From the NCBI GenBank assembly GCA_965230185.1, contig OZ245995.1, positions 1,116,001 to 1,180,000 of the forward strand: a DNA stretch of 64,000 bases, written 5' to 3'. The notes under the pieces are model-generated. The model worked only from the letters and a program-made list of their open reading frames with translations, did no database searches and had not been told where the DNA came from. The DNA comes from Motiliproteus sp965230185 (lineage in GTDB: Bacteria; Pseudomonadota; Gammaproteobacteria; Pseudomonadales; Balneatricaceae). The position numbers and the translations under genes are program-made. This document shows, piece after piece, positions 16,598-27,377 of the stretch (position 1 is the first letter of the stretch; every line of letters begins with the position of its first letter).

Positions 16598-17409
16598 AGG
16601 CATCATTCAGAATTATTCAGGCAGCGGGCACCCTGGGTTATGCGGAAAAAGCCGCGAAATCGCTGCGGCTGCTGGCGGAAAACGAACCCCGGATTCACTG
16701 CATCACAAATACCGTGGCGATGGATTTCTCCTCCGATATTCTGCTCGCCGTCGGCGCTGAAGCCTCCATGAGTATGGGCGTTGAAGAGATTGGCGAGTTT
16801 GTCGCCAGTGCCCGCAGCCTGTCCATCAATATCGGCACTCTCGATGCCGCCCGCCGGGCAGCCATCCGTCCGGCCATCGAAACGGCACTGGATTTCAGCA
16901 AACCCTGGGTTCTCGATCCGGTGTCGGTGCATGCCTCGGAAAAGCGCTGCGCCTACGCGCTGGAACTGATCGAAATGAAACCCGCGGTGATCCGCGGCAA
17001 TTTCGCCGAGATTCACACTCTGGCCGGTGAGACCGGCCCCCATGCCGCTCAGAATCTGGCTCTGAAAACCGGTGCGGTCGTGGTCCAGTCCGGCGAAGCC
17101 GATATGATTACCGACGGTCACCGCACCGTGCTGGTCACTAACGGCCATGCCATGCAGACCCGGGTTTCCGCCATGGGTTGTGCCGGCTCGGCGCTGATTG
17201 CCGGCTTCCTTGCTGTCAGTGAGGAGGCTTTCGACGCCACGGTCGAGGCTATGCTGGTACTGGGTGTCGCTGCCGAAAACGCCATCAAGAAAGCCGCCGG
17301 TCCCGGCAGCTTCCATATGCATCTGCTGGATGTTCTCTACAGCATGGATCAGGCAACCCTCAATGCCCAGGGGCACGTGGTTCGCTGTGAGGAGGCCCGC
17401 CGGGACTGA
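16594..17409 (+). CDS. thiM: Hydroxyethylthiazole kinase
   Basis: The 271-residue ribokinase-fold enzyme phosphorylates 4-methyl-5-(2-hydroxyethyl)thiazole for thiamine salvage. Seen: HCITNTVAMDFSSDILLAVG, VLDPVSVHASEKR, VIRGNFAEIHTLAGE, a C-terminal MGCAGSALIAGFLAV with the catalytic Cys, and GPGSFHMHLLDVLYSMD. The segment after DPV is normally GAGA-like and is SVHA here, a departure near the substrate pocket. ATG at 16594 overlaps the regulator stop (ATGA) and has GGAGGTGG upstream. No TPP riboswitch precedes the operon, and thiD and thiE are absent. Control by the LuxR-type protein is inferred. Confidence 0.88.
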   Translation: MKASFRIIQAAGTLGYAEKAAKSLRLLAENEPRIHCITNTVAMDFSSDILLAVGAEASMSMGVEEIGEFVASARSLSINIGTLDAARRAAIRPAIETALDFSKPWVLDPVSVHASEKRCAYALELIEMKPAVIRGNFAEIHTLAGETGPHAAQNLALKTGAVVVQSGEADMITDGHRTVLVTNGHAMQTRVSAMGCAGSALIAGFLAVSEEAFDATVEAMLVLGVAAENAIKKAAGPGSFHMHLLDVLYSMDQATLNAQGHVVRCEEARRD

Positions 17410-17459
17410 CCTGATACCACCTTCTCAGCTATCTGTTTTCTCCAGGCGCAGTCCTCCTT

Positions 17460-17492
17460 TGCCATAGTCTCTCCGAGCTATGGCATTTTTTT
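17460..17492 (+). terminator. Rho-independent terminator after thiM
   Basis: TGCCATAG and CTATGGCA form an eight-base-pair stem with a ten-base loop, followed by seven T residues. It lies about 50 bases after the thiM stop. Confidence 0.85.
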
Positions 17493-17520
17493 GTTGTTCG
17501 GTATTGTTAACGAACGCTGT

Positions 17521-18447
17521 CAGTCGCCTCCGAAGCGGGCGGTACGGTTTGCCCCCATCTGGTAGCGGCGGGCTCCGACCGCGACTGACCGTTGAGCGCC
17601 GGTTTCTCGTTCTGTCGCCCTCGGAGCGGGCTGCTACGGTTTGCTCACACCAGGTAGCAGCGGGCTGCTACGTTTTCCCGACAGCTGGTAGCAGCGGGCT
17701 CCGACCGCGACTGATCGCCGAACGCCGGTTCTCTCGTTCTGTCGCCCTCGGAGCGGGCTGCTACGTTTTCCCGACAGCTGGTAGCAGCGGGCTCCGACCG
17801 CGACTGATCGCCGAGCGCCGGTTTCTTGTCCTGTCACCCTCGGAGCGGGCTGCTACGGTTTCCCGACGGCTGGTAGCAGCGGGCTCCGACCGCGACTGAC
17901 CGTCGAGCGCCGGTTTCTCGTCCTGTCGCCCTCGGAGCGGGCTGCTACGGTTTGCTCACATCTGGTAGCAGCGGGCTCCGACCGCGACTGACCGGCGAGC
18001 GCCGGTTTCTCGTCCTGTCGCCTTCGGAGCGGGTTGCTACGGTTTGCCCCCATCTGGTAGCAGCGGGCTCCGACCGCGACTGACCGGCGGGTTCCGGTTC
18101 CCTGTTCGGTCGCCCTCGGAGCGGGCTGCTACGGTTTGCCCCATCTGGTAGCAGCGGGCTCCGACCGCGATCGACCGGCGGGTTCCGCTTCTCTGTTCGG
18201 TCGCCCTCGGAGCGGGCTGCTACGGTTTGCTCCCATCTGGTAGCAGCGGGCTCTGACCGCGACTGACCGTCGAGCGCCGGTTTCTCGTCCTGTCGCCCTC
18301 GGAGCAGGCTGCTACGGTTTGCCCCCATCAGGTAGCAGCGGGCTCCGACCGTGATCGATTGGTGAGCTCCGGTTCTCTGTTCGGTCGCCCTTGGGGCGGG
18401 CTGCTACGGTTTCCCGACGGCTGGTAGCAGCGGGCCCGACCGCGACT
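17521..18447. repeat. Tandem array of about ten 92-bp REP doublets (REPIN/BIME-like cluster)
   Basis: A 92-bp unit is repeated with forward copies beginning at 17562, 17654, 17688, 17781, 17873, 17965, 18057, 18148, 18240, 18332 and 18424; spacing is 91-93 except for a 34-base partial copy at 17654-17687. Each unit holds two inverted REP elements. The plus-strand element is GTAGCA followed by stem GCGG, loop GCTCCGA and stem CCGC. The minus-strand element is GTAGCA followed by stem GCCC, the same loop and stem GGGC. Both open with the GTAG tetranucleotide typical of REPs acted on by RAYT transposases, and the stems differ by compensating changes. Open frames across the array are translation artefacts. 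No RAYT gene is in the window. Confidence 0.93.
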
Positions 18448-18555
18448 GACCAACGGTTACTGCCGCACAATGATCTGTTCGCTGCCCGTTAAGATCCGCG
18501 TGTCTGAAGGTGCGGAAGGTCTATGCTTCAGTCAGTCCTGACGAGGAGCATCGAG

Positions 18556-20958
<2,403 letters not shown>

Positions 20959-21167
20959 GGTGTGGATAAATTGTTGGCGGGAGCCTTGTGCAGATCGTCT
21001 GCCGGATGGGGTCAATGGCTGGCAGCTGCCGGAATCGGTCGAGCTGAGCTGACCGGATTAATCAGCTCACGGCTGCGGGTCCGCTACGGTATTGAGGAGC
21101 AGGTCGGGCCGCTTTTTTCGGCTGTGGTGTGGCGCTGATCTGCCAGGGAAAGCGAAGAGGAAGGGTT

Positions 21168-21956
21168 ATGAAAAATAAAGACAACGGGGTGCCGGATTAT
21201 GGTTTTTCCGCCGGGTCAGGAAGACCAGACTATAACAATCCGGCATTCAGAGCCTATGCCGCCGCTCAGTTCCTGGTTCACGCAGAACGTCATCGTTTTT
21301 TTCACTCCCTCAATGTGAAAGTTGCGAGTTTTCTCCTCTCCTTGCCCTATCTGGCCCTGCTTCTGGTGTGTCTTATTATTGGCGGGCGGGCCTTTAACAG
21401 CCCGGCGGATTCTTTTGAACAGTCCTTCTATATAGAGATTGCAGCAGGTGCCGCAACATTCGCTCTTTTTCCGGTGATTTTTACGCTGGCCAGGAAGAAT
21501 GCCTGTCTTACCTATACGCTGGCATTGTTGTTTGCTCTGCTGTCCGGCTTTCTGGGTTTTTTGATGTCAGCTGTGGTTCAGTCATTTCTTATAGAAGCTT
21601 CTGCTTCGCTGATCCTGCTGATTTTTCTTGACGTTGGTTTTAACTACCTTCTGAGTGTCCTGGAAGACATCAGAAAATCTGCGCAGAAAGAGCGGGATGC
21701 CTGCGAGCAGGTCGTGGAGGAGGCGGAAGAGGCCGGTTCTCCGGTTCATGGTGTCGCACTGGGAGGAGGGACCATTGATGAAACTATTCAGTTTCAGATG
21801 CTGAAAAAGCATATACGGATCTGCAAAATAATTGCTTCAGATAGCCCATATCATGGTGAGGATTCAGTCCGGACGATAAAGGCTGTTAACGACATGAAGA
21901 TTAAAGATCACCAGGCATACATGCGGGCTAAGGCTTACGCAGAGGCATACTCATGA
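21168..21956 (+). CDS. Membrane protein of unknown function
   Basis: The 262-residue protein has a polar N-terminus and about four membrane helices between residues 50 and 160. A soluble, charged C-terminal region follows with a probable coiled coil (SAQKERDACEQVVEEAEEAG). The ATG at 21168 has GGAAGG upstream. No family was recognised. It stands alone between ppsA and a small open frame; its base composition is slightly lower in GC than its neighbours, which may mean recent acquisition. Confidence 0.7.
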   Translation: MKNKDNGVPDYGFSAGSGRPDYNNPAFRAYAAAQFLVHAERHRFFHSLNVKVASFLLSLPYLALLLVCLIIGGRAFNSPADSFEQSFYIEIAAGAATFALFPVIFTLARKNACLTYTLALLFALLSGFLGFLMSAVVQSFLIEASASLILLIFLDVGFNYLLSVLEDIRKSAQKERDACEQVVEEAEEAGSPVHGVALGGGTIDETIQFQMLKKHIRICKIIASDSPYHGEDSVRTIKAVNDMKIKDHQAYMRAKAYAEAYS

Positions 21957-22091
21957 ATGGTCCTGAATTGCGAGCAATCATTCAGTCCCGCATTGGATTG
22001 TTCTGTTTACGGATGATCGACCTAAATCATTTCCAGATTCTGAAAAACAGCGGATGCAGGAAACTAAGGGGGAATTCAGAGGGATTCTGTT

Positions 22092-22268
22092 ATGCGTAAG
22101 AGCCGGTTGGTTGCGTTGATTACCGACAGCCTGGTCCAGGACATTGAAACAGCCAGCCACTTTCGGGAGCAGGTGCTCGGCGTAAAAGTAACGGCCCTCG
22201 AGCACTATCGGGCCATCAATCAGCTGAAGGTTGAGGTGCTTCGCTATCTCAGTTCGGGCAGTCACTGA
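22092..22268 (+). CDS. Possible 58-residue small protein
   Basis: An ATG with GAGGGA eight bases upstream opens a 58-codon frame beginning MRKSRLVALITDSLVQDIET and ending in TGA at 22268. The product is largely helical and amphipathic (HFREQVLGVKVTALEHYRA, then NQLKVEVLRYL) and has no recognisable domain. No competing gene lies here, and it is followed by a terminator that serves the opposite strand. It may be real, but support is limited to the ribosome binding site and composition. Confidence 0.45.
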   Translation: MRKSRLVALITDSLVQDIETASHFREQVLGVKVTALEHYRAINQLKVEVLRYLSSGSH

Positions 22269-22337
22269 TACTTGCGTTTGGATACGCCACCGCTTGCGGC
22301 AAACAGGCGGAATCCGGTAAGGCCCTGATCCGAAGAC

Positions 22338-22361
22338 AAAAAAAGCCCGCCGGAGGCGGGC
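22338..22361 (-). terminator. Rho-independent terminator of the orphan TRAP binding protein gene
   Basis: Stem GCCCGCC, loop TCC, GGCGGGC, then seven T residues when read on the minus strand, 47 bases past the stop of the binding-protein gene. Confidence 0.88.
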
Positions 22362-22407
22362 AACATCTGTGCTGACCAGAAAACACGGAGCCTGATGATC
22401 AGAATAC

Positions 22408-23415
22408 TCAGATCTCTTCGCGACCCAGTACCCGAAGCACGTTGTTAATCTTGTCCTTACCGCCAACGCTGTCGTAATACTTAGGCCAGACGCCGGCAGT
22501 CGCTTTATCGATCCATTCGGTCTCATCCACGTCGTTCATTTCCATGCCCTTGCTGAGCAGGCTTTCGGTGGCTCTGGCTTCCTTCTCGCGCAGAAACTGG
22601 GCGCTGTAGAGAGTGGCCTTCTGGCCGGCGGCGAGGATCGCCTGCTGAACCGCTTCGGGCTGTTCCCGGAACACCGACTCCGACATGATCATCGGTTCCA
22701 GCAGGAAGTTGTAGTGGATGTTGGAGATGTACTTCTGTACTTCGTTGAACTTGACCGACTCGATATCGACGATGGACAGGTCCTGACCGTCGACTACTTT
22801 CTGCTGCAGAGCGGTGAACAGCTCGGCCCAGGCCATCGGCGTCGGGTTTATACCCCAGGCTTTGTAGGTGTCGATCATGATCTCGTTCTTCGGCACCCGG
22901 ATTACCAGCCCCTGCAGATCATCGAGGTTCCTGACCGGCTTTCTGGAATTGGTGAGTACCCGAAAGCCGGAGAAGGTCCAGCCGACAATCCGCACACCTG
23001 CATCTCGGATGGTGTTCTCCACCATCTCCTCGGCCGCTTTACTCTGGGTCAGTTTCACCGCTTCATCCAGATTCTGAATGATATAGGGCAGGGTGAATAC
23101 GCCGACGGTGGGGGAGAACGGAGTGATGTTGTTGATGGCCACTACCGAAAAATCCAGCAGCCCCAGGGCGGCATCGTTAACGGTATCCTGCTCGGAACCC
23201 AGCTGGCTGTTCATAAACAGATCAGCGCTGAACCTGCCGTCGGTGCCGGATTCCAGCTCCGCGACAAAGCGGGTCGCCAGGGCGTGCTGGGCCCCACCGG
23301 CGCCACCGCCCAGGGCTACCTTGAATTTGGTGGCTGCCTGAGTGAGCGGAGCGCTGAACAGCAGCGCACAGCTGAGCAGCAACGCAGGGGTTCTGGACTT
23401 AATTATTGTTTTCAT
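22408..23415 (-). CDS. TRAP transporter solute-binding protein, DctP family (orphan)
   Basis: The 335-residue periplasmic protein has a signal peptide ending TQAATKFKV. Conserved DctP features are LGSEQDTVNDAA, TFSGFRVLTNSRKPVRNL and RVPKNEIMIDTYKAWG with the carboxylate-binding Arg. It is a clear paralogue of the binding protein at 43574-44590, sharing PKNEIMIDTYKAWGINPT and other blocks. ATG at 23415 follows AGAGG. No dctQ or dctM gene is adjacent, so it may use the QM permease encoded at 41.4-43.3 kb or be a leftover of a broken operon. Next to it are a transposase remnant and an amine/aldehyde oxidation operon. A terminator follows at once. Confidence 0.9.
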   Translation of the reverse strand: MKTIIKSRTPALLLSCALLFSAPLTQAATKFKVALGGGAGGAQHALATRFVAELESGTDGRFSADLFMNSQLGSEQDTVNDAALGLLDFSVVAINNITPFSPTVGVFTLPYIIQNLDEAVKLTQSKAAEEMVENTIRDAGVRIVGWTFSGFRVLTNSRKPVRNLDDLQGLVIRVPKNEIMIDTYKAWGINPTPMAWAELFTALQQKVVDGQDLSIVDIESVKFNEVQKYISNIHYNFLLEPMIMSESVFREQPEAVQQAILAAGQKATLYSAQFLREKEARATESLLSKGMEMNDVDETEWIDKATAGVWPKYYDSVGGKDKINNVLRVLGREEI

Positions 23416-23528
23416 CGTTAGCCTCTTTTCTGTGACTTTAATTATCGGCTGTTGCAACCGAAATGGAAGCCTGCTCCGGCAGGCGATTCAGGGTTATTCG
23501 AGTGCGATTTAAGGGTTGTTAAGCCCGG

Positions 23529-23909
23529 TTAAGAACTGTCGGGAACTCTGTTCGTGGCGCTGTCGCTCAGCTGCAGCAACTGGCCGGCACGGCGACGGCT
23601 GATCGGATGGCGGCAGAGCAGTTGTGGCATCAGGGCCTTTCTGCGCCGGACGTTCAGACCGCTTCCGATCACATGCTGAAGCACCGCCTTATCCAGGCTG
23701 AGCCTGTCCAGTCGCTGTCTGAGCGCCCGGTTTTCGCGCTCCAGCTGTCGATTCCGTTCGATACCCGCCGCGTTGAGACCGGCGTATTTCCGACGCCAGT
23801 TGTAAAAGCTGGTGTCGGTGATGCCGAAGCGGTGGCAGACCTCGGGGACGGACTGTCCCTGTTCGGCCTGTTGCAGTACCTGTTCGACGATTTCTGCGGG
23901 ATGTTCCAT
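23529..23909 (-). pseudogene. IS3-family transposase remnant (OrfA fused to start of OrfB)
   Basis: The 126-residue frame begins with the OrfA helix-turn-helix (VCHRFGITDTSFYNWRRKY, then AGLN) and leucine zipper (LERENRALRQRLDRLSLDK). It continues in the same frame into a segment like the beginning of OrfB (PISRRRAGQLLQLSDSATNR), then stops. In an intact IS3 element OrfB is reached by frameshift and carries a DDE core; that core is absent here and no flanking terminal repeats were seen. It is either a decayed insertion or a retained DNA-binding piece. Confidence 0.75.
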
Positions 23910-23951
23910 GACTCTGGCTCGCTCTGTGGGATCAGGAGTTTCAATCCGGGG

Positions 23952-25394
23952 TCAGTGGGACTGCCAGTAGATAACCTGAGTTTCGGTGTATTCATAGAGA
24001 CCGTGCTTGCCGTCGGCGCCTCCGATGCCGGATTTGCGGGTACCGGCATGGAAGCCCTGCATCGCTTCGAAGTGTTCACGGTTAACATAGGTCTCGCCGA
24101 ACTTCAGCTCGCGACAGGCACGCATGATTTCGTCGGCATCCCGGGAGAAGATGGAGGAGGTGAGGCCGTAATCGGATTCGTTGGCCAGTTGCAGCGCTTC
24201 ATCCAGGCTGTCAACAATCATGACCGGGATCACCGGACCGAAAATTTCCTGCTGCATGATCTGCTGCTGATTGCTGTTCACTACCAGCACCGTGGGCTGG
24301 TAGTGATGGCCACTTCCGGTATCGGCCACCTGTCCGCCGCAGAGCACGGTTGCACCCTCCTGCCGGGCTTGGTCGACCATGGCCGCGACCTTGTCCAGTC
24401 CCTGACGATTGACCAGCGGTCCCATCTCGATTTCATCGTCTGTCAGCGGGTTGCCGTAGCGGGTCTCCGTCATGGCGCCGGTCAGCTTTTCGAGGAAACT
24501 GTCGGCGACGGCCCTGTCGACATAGACCCGTTCGGCGCAGTTGCAGACCTGGCCGGTATTGATGATGCGTGAATCCCGGATCGCCTTTACCGCCAGATCC
24601 AGATCGGCATGCCGGCTGACAATGGCCGGCGCCTTACCGCCCAGCTCCAGATTAACCTTCGTAATGTTGCTGGCGCAGGCGGCCATGATGCGCTTGCCGG
24701 TTTCGACGCTGCCGGTAAAGCTGATCATGCCGACATCGGGATGGTCGCAGAGGGCGCCACCGGTGGCACCCCGTCCGCATACCAGATTGAAGACGCCGGC
24801 GGGCAGGTCAGTTTCGGCCACCAGCCGGGCAAATTCACAGGCATTGTTGGGGGTCTCTTCGCTGGGTTTTATAACGATGGTATTGCCGGTAACCAGCGCC
24901 GGTGCCAGCTTGCGGGCAATCAGGAAAAAGGGGAAATTCCAGGGCAGAATACCGCCGATTACGCCAATGGGTTTGCGCTGCAGCAGAATGGTTTCATCCG
25001 TCCGATCACTGGTGATCACCTCTCCTTCGATCCGGCGAGCCCATTCCGCCATATAGTCCAGGTAGTCGGCGGTAAACGCCACCTCCACTTCGGCCAGCGG
25101 CAGAACCTTACCCTGCTCTGCGCTGATGGTACGGGCCAGTTGCTCGCTGTTATCACGCAGCTTCGTGGCGATCTGTCGCAGGTAGCCAGCACGCTCGATC
25201 GCCGGCCTGCGGGCCCAGTCGGTCTGCGCCAGTCGGGCCGCTTCAACGGCCAGATCGACCTCTTCGGCGCCGCTGTCCGGCACCCGGGAAAGCAGTTCGC
25301 CGCTGGCCGGGTTGACCACCTCAAGCTGCTGACCGGAGGCGGCGGTGACGAATTCACCGTTGATATAGTTCTGGTAGTTCTGCGGGGATGTCAT
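23952..25394 (-). CDS. aldA: Aldehyde dehydrogenase, AldA-like (lactaldehyde/glycolaldehyde type)
   Basis: The 480-residue NAD-dependent enzyme oxidises an aldehyde to the acid. Seen: PWNFPFFLIARKLAPALVTG, LELGGKAPAIV with the general-base Glu, and NTGQVCNCAERVYV with the catalytic Cys. The C-terminal NREHFEAMQGFHAG segment followed by KSGIGGADGKHGLYEYTETQ is highly characteristic of AldA. AldA enzymes act on lactaldehyde, glycolaldehyde and similar short hydroxyaldehydes. It ends the operon FAD oxidase, cupin, aldA. It probably takes the aldehyde made by the FAD amine oxidase, so a short hydroxyaldehyde product is suggested. Confidence 0.9.
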   Translation of the reverse strand: MTSPQNYQNYINGEFVTAASGQQLEVVNPASGELLSRVPDSGAEEVDLAVEAARLAQTDWARRPAIERAGYLRQIATKLRDNSEQLARTISAEQGKVLPLAEVEVAFTADYLDYMAEWARRIEGEVITSDRTDETILLQRKPIGVIGGILPWNFPFFLIARKLAPALVTGNTIVIKPSEETPNNACEFARLVAETDLPAGVFNLVCGRGATGGALCDHPDVGMISFTGSVETGKRIMAACASNITKVNLELGGKAPAIVSRHADLDLAVKAIRDSRIINTGQVCNCAERVYVDRAVADSFLEKLTGAMTETRYGNPLTDDEIEMGPLVNRQGLDKVAAMVDQARQEGATVLCGGQVADTGSGHHYQPTVLVVNSNQQQIMQQEIFGPVIPVMIVDSLDEALQLANESDYGLTSSIFSRDADEIMRACRELKFGETYVNREHFEAMQGFHAGTRKSGIGGADGKHGLYEYTETQVIYWQSH

Positions 25395-25467
25395 GGAGTG
25401 ATGCTCCTGTTGTTATTGTTGAGCCCGGCACATTGACAGGCTGATTCGACGACCCTCAGGGCCGGCT

Positions 25468-25728
25468 TCAGAAAAATTTGAAGTGCTTTTTCAGTGGCGT
25501 ACTGATCTGCCAGCGCACCAGCACCCCTTTTTCAACGGTGACCAGGTCACCGGGGCTGATCGGACAGGCAGGCTCTCCATCGACAGAGAGTCGGGCGCTG
25601 CCTTCGAGGATGTAGAACTGCTCCCTGGCGGTGTAGTCTTCATCAAAGCTGCAGGGCTCTTTCTCCCAGACCGGCCATTTACGGATCTCTTCCAGGGCGC
25701 TGCTATCCGGTGTTTCAACTGTAATCAT
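25468..25728 (-). CDS. Small cupin, DUF861/ureidoglycine-aminohydrolase type
   Basis: The 86-residue protein has one cupin barrel: FDEDYTAREQFYILEGSARL, GDLVTVEKGVLVRWQI and a terminal KKHFKFF. This is the cupin_3 pattern (WPVWEKEP, FDEDY, E.FYILEG, GD.V, W.I, K.F). Such proteins often sit in amine and nitrogen catabolic operons; their role is unclear. It lies between the FAD oxidase and aldA genes on the same strand. Confidence 0.82.
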   Translation of the reverse strand: MITVETPDSSALEEIRKWPVWEKEPCSFDEDYTAREQFYILEGSARLSVDGEPACPISPGDLVTVEKGVLVRWQISTPLKKHFKFF

Positions 25729-25781
25729 CTTGTCGTGCTCATCTCATGGGTTGCAGGAGTGGTTATGGAAACCGGGAGGCG

Positions 25782-27074
25782 TCAGCCGAACCTGACGTCC
25801 AGGCTGTCGCGCATCTCGAAGTAGCGGATGGCGCTGAAGACACCGAGCTTGTGAAAACGGTGAAAGGCGAAGGACCTGAACGGTGTGGTCGGCATGGCCA
25901 GATCTTCCGGACGGCTGCCGCAGACCCGTTCTGCCAGTATCCGCCCCATTACCGTGCCCATGGCCACGCCGCGACCGTTGTAGCCGAGCCCTGCCAGGAT
26001 GCCGGGGGCAGGTTCGTGCAGATGCGGCAGCACCTCCGGGGTGAAGGCCAGCCGTCCGCCCCAGTAGAACTCCAGGTCGTCGGATGACAGCCGCGGAAAT
26101 ACGGTTTTCAGCCCCTGATGAAGACGCCTGCGGTCGGCGCTCGTGCAGTGTTCTGCCATTCCCAGACTGCCGAACAGCAGGCGGTCATGGTTGTCTTTGC
26201 GGCAGTAATAGATCACCCGTCGCGTGTCCGACAGCGTATGGCCCTCGGGCAGGATCTCTGCATATTCGGAATCAGTCAGCGGACGGGTTGCCGCCTGTAC
26301 GCTGATCAGCGGTACGATGGTCTGCCTGAGCCCCTTCAGGGTGTTGTCGGTGTAGCCGTTAGTGCAGAACAGCACCCAATGGCTGGTCACATCGCCACGG
26401 TCGCTGGATACCCGCCATTCCGACCCCTCGGGCTGCAGCCTGGTGACGGCACTGTGACCAAAGATACGGGCGCCTTTTTCGGTTGCTACCCGGGCCAGTT
26501 CACGGGAGTAGGCCAGCGGCTGAATGCAGCCGCCGGAATTGACCAGGGTCGCGGTCTGGTAGGCTCCGGAACCGGACAATCGGTGCAACTCATCGCCTTC
26601 GACAAAGCTGATTTTCAGTCCCAGCTCCGACCAGCCCCGGTGCATCTGTTCCAGCTCTCGAGTGGCGGAGCGGCAATGGGCTCCCCGCAGCCAGCCATTC
26701 TGAACGGCGTCACACCGCAGGCCATGCTGTTTAATCAGGTCGAAAAGCTCGTTACCGGAATTGACATAGCTGTCCAGCATACGGGGGCCGTATACCGGTC
26801 CCAGCTGGCGGATGATCTTCTCCGGGGTGGCGTGAGCCAGCGGGTTCACCTGGCCACCGGTCCGCCCCGAGGCTCCCCAGCCCGGCTCATGACTGTCCAG
26901 CACGACCACGTCGACATTGTTCTGTGCCAGCTCCAGTGCCGCCCGCAGACCGGTGATGCCGGCGCCGATGATGGTGACGTCCGCCCTGATACTCTCCTGA
27001 AGTGCGGCAGGAGCGGGGCAGGAGGGGGCGGTGTGTTGCCAGAGCGAGCTGGCCGATTGCTGGAGCGCGGACAT
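25782..27074 (-). CDS. FAD-dependent amine/amino-acid oxidase, PuuB/OrdL-like
   Basis: The 430-residue flavoprotein has an N-terminal FAD-binding motif VTIIGAGITGLRAALELAQN about residue 33, GWGASGRTGGQVNP, and a C-terminal FAD-contact segment ILAGLGYNGRGVAMGTVMGR. This is the DadA/PuuB (gamma-glutamylputrescine oxidase) class, which oxidises an amine or secondary amine to an aldehyde or imine. GGAGAG precedes the ATG. It is the first gene of the three-gene operon and is divergent from the HTH regulator. The AldA-type dehydrogenase makes a hydroxyaldehyde product more likely than the gamma-glutamyl aldehyde of putrescine breakdown. Confidence 0.88.
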   Translation of the reverse strand: MSALQQSASSLWQHTAPSCPAPAALQESIRADVTIIGAGITGLRAALELAQNNVDVVVLDSHEPGWGASGRTGGQVNPLAHATPEKIIRQLGPVYGPRMLDSYVNSGNELFDLIKQHGLRCDAVQNGWLRGAHCRSATRELEQMHRGWSELGLKISFVEGDELHRLSGSGAYQTATLVNSGGCIQPLAYSRELARVATEKGARIFGHSAVTRLQPEGSEWRVSSDRGDVTSHWVLFCTNGYTDNTLKGLRQTIVPLISVQAATRPLTDSEYAEILPEGHTLSDTRRVIYYCRKDNHDRLLFGSLGMAEHCTSADRRRLHQGLKTVFPRLSSDDLEFYWGGRLAFTPEVLPHLHEPAPGILAGLGYNGRGVAMGTVMGRILAERVCGSRPEDLAMPTTPFRSFAFHRFHKLGVFSAIRYFEMRDSLDVRFG

Positions 27075-27377
27075 TGAACTCTCCGTTGATGATTGTTATT
27101 TGCTGACCAGACTATCAATCGGAGGTGCGCGCCAGGGATTTGTCGACCTTGTTCGGGTTGTTGCTATATCGCTGCATAAGTGACGCTGTAGCGGAGCAGC
27201 GGAGGCGTCAATTACGCTTTTTGTACGGGGCTGCTACACTCTGCTACAGCCCTGCAGGGGCGGTATGCAGAAGGGGCATCGCTCAGTGGAGGGGCGGGTG
27301 TCTGCAGCGTTGCGGACCTGAACGTGGCTGCATGGGTAAAAGAGAATAAAAACAATGTCTTTCTGGAGAGTTGAGGC
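27075..27377. promoter_or_regulatory. Divergent promoter region, amine-oxidase operon versus HTH regulator
   Basis: About 300 bases between two divergent genes. Imperfect inverted segments are visible (GCTGTAGCGGAGCAGC near 27190 and GCTGCTACACTCTGCTACAGC near 27230), which may be sites for the regulator. No gene was found. Confidence 0.45.

Noticed and set aside
17480..18328. Long open frames on both strands across the 92-bp repeats
   Set aside because: They are translations of tandem REP doublets. The peptides repeat with the DNA period, differ by frame and have no ribosome binding site.
17521..18447. CRISPR array
   Set aside because: The whole 92-bp unit is repeated, with no unique spacers between short repeats, and no cas genes are present.
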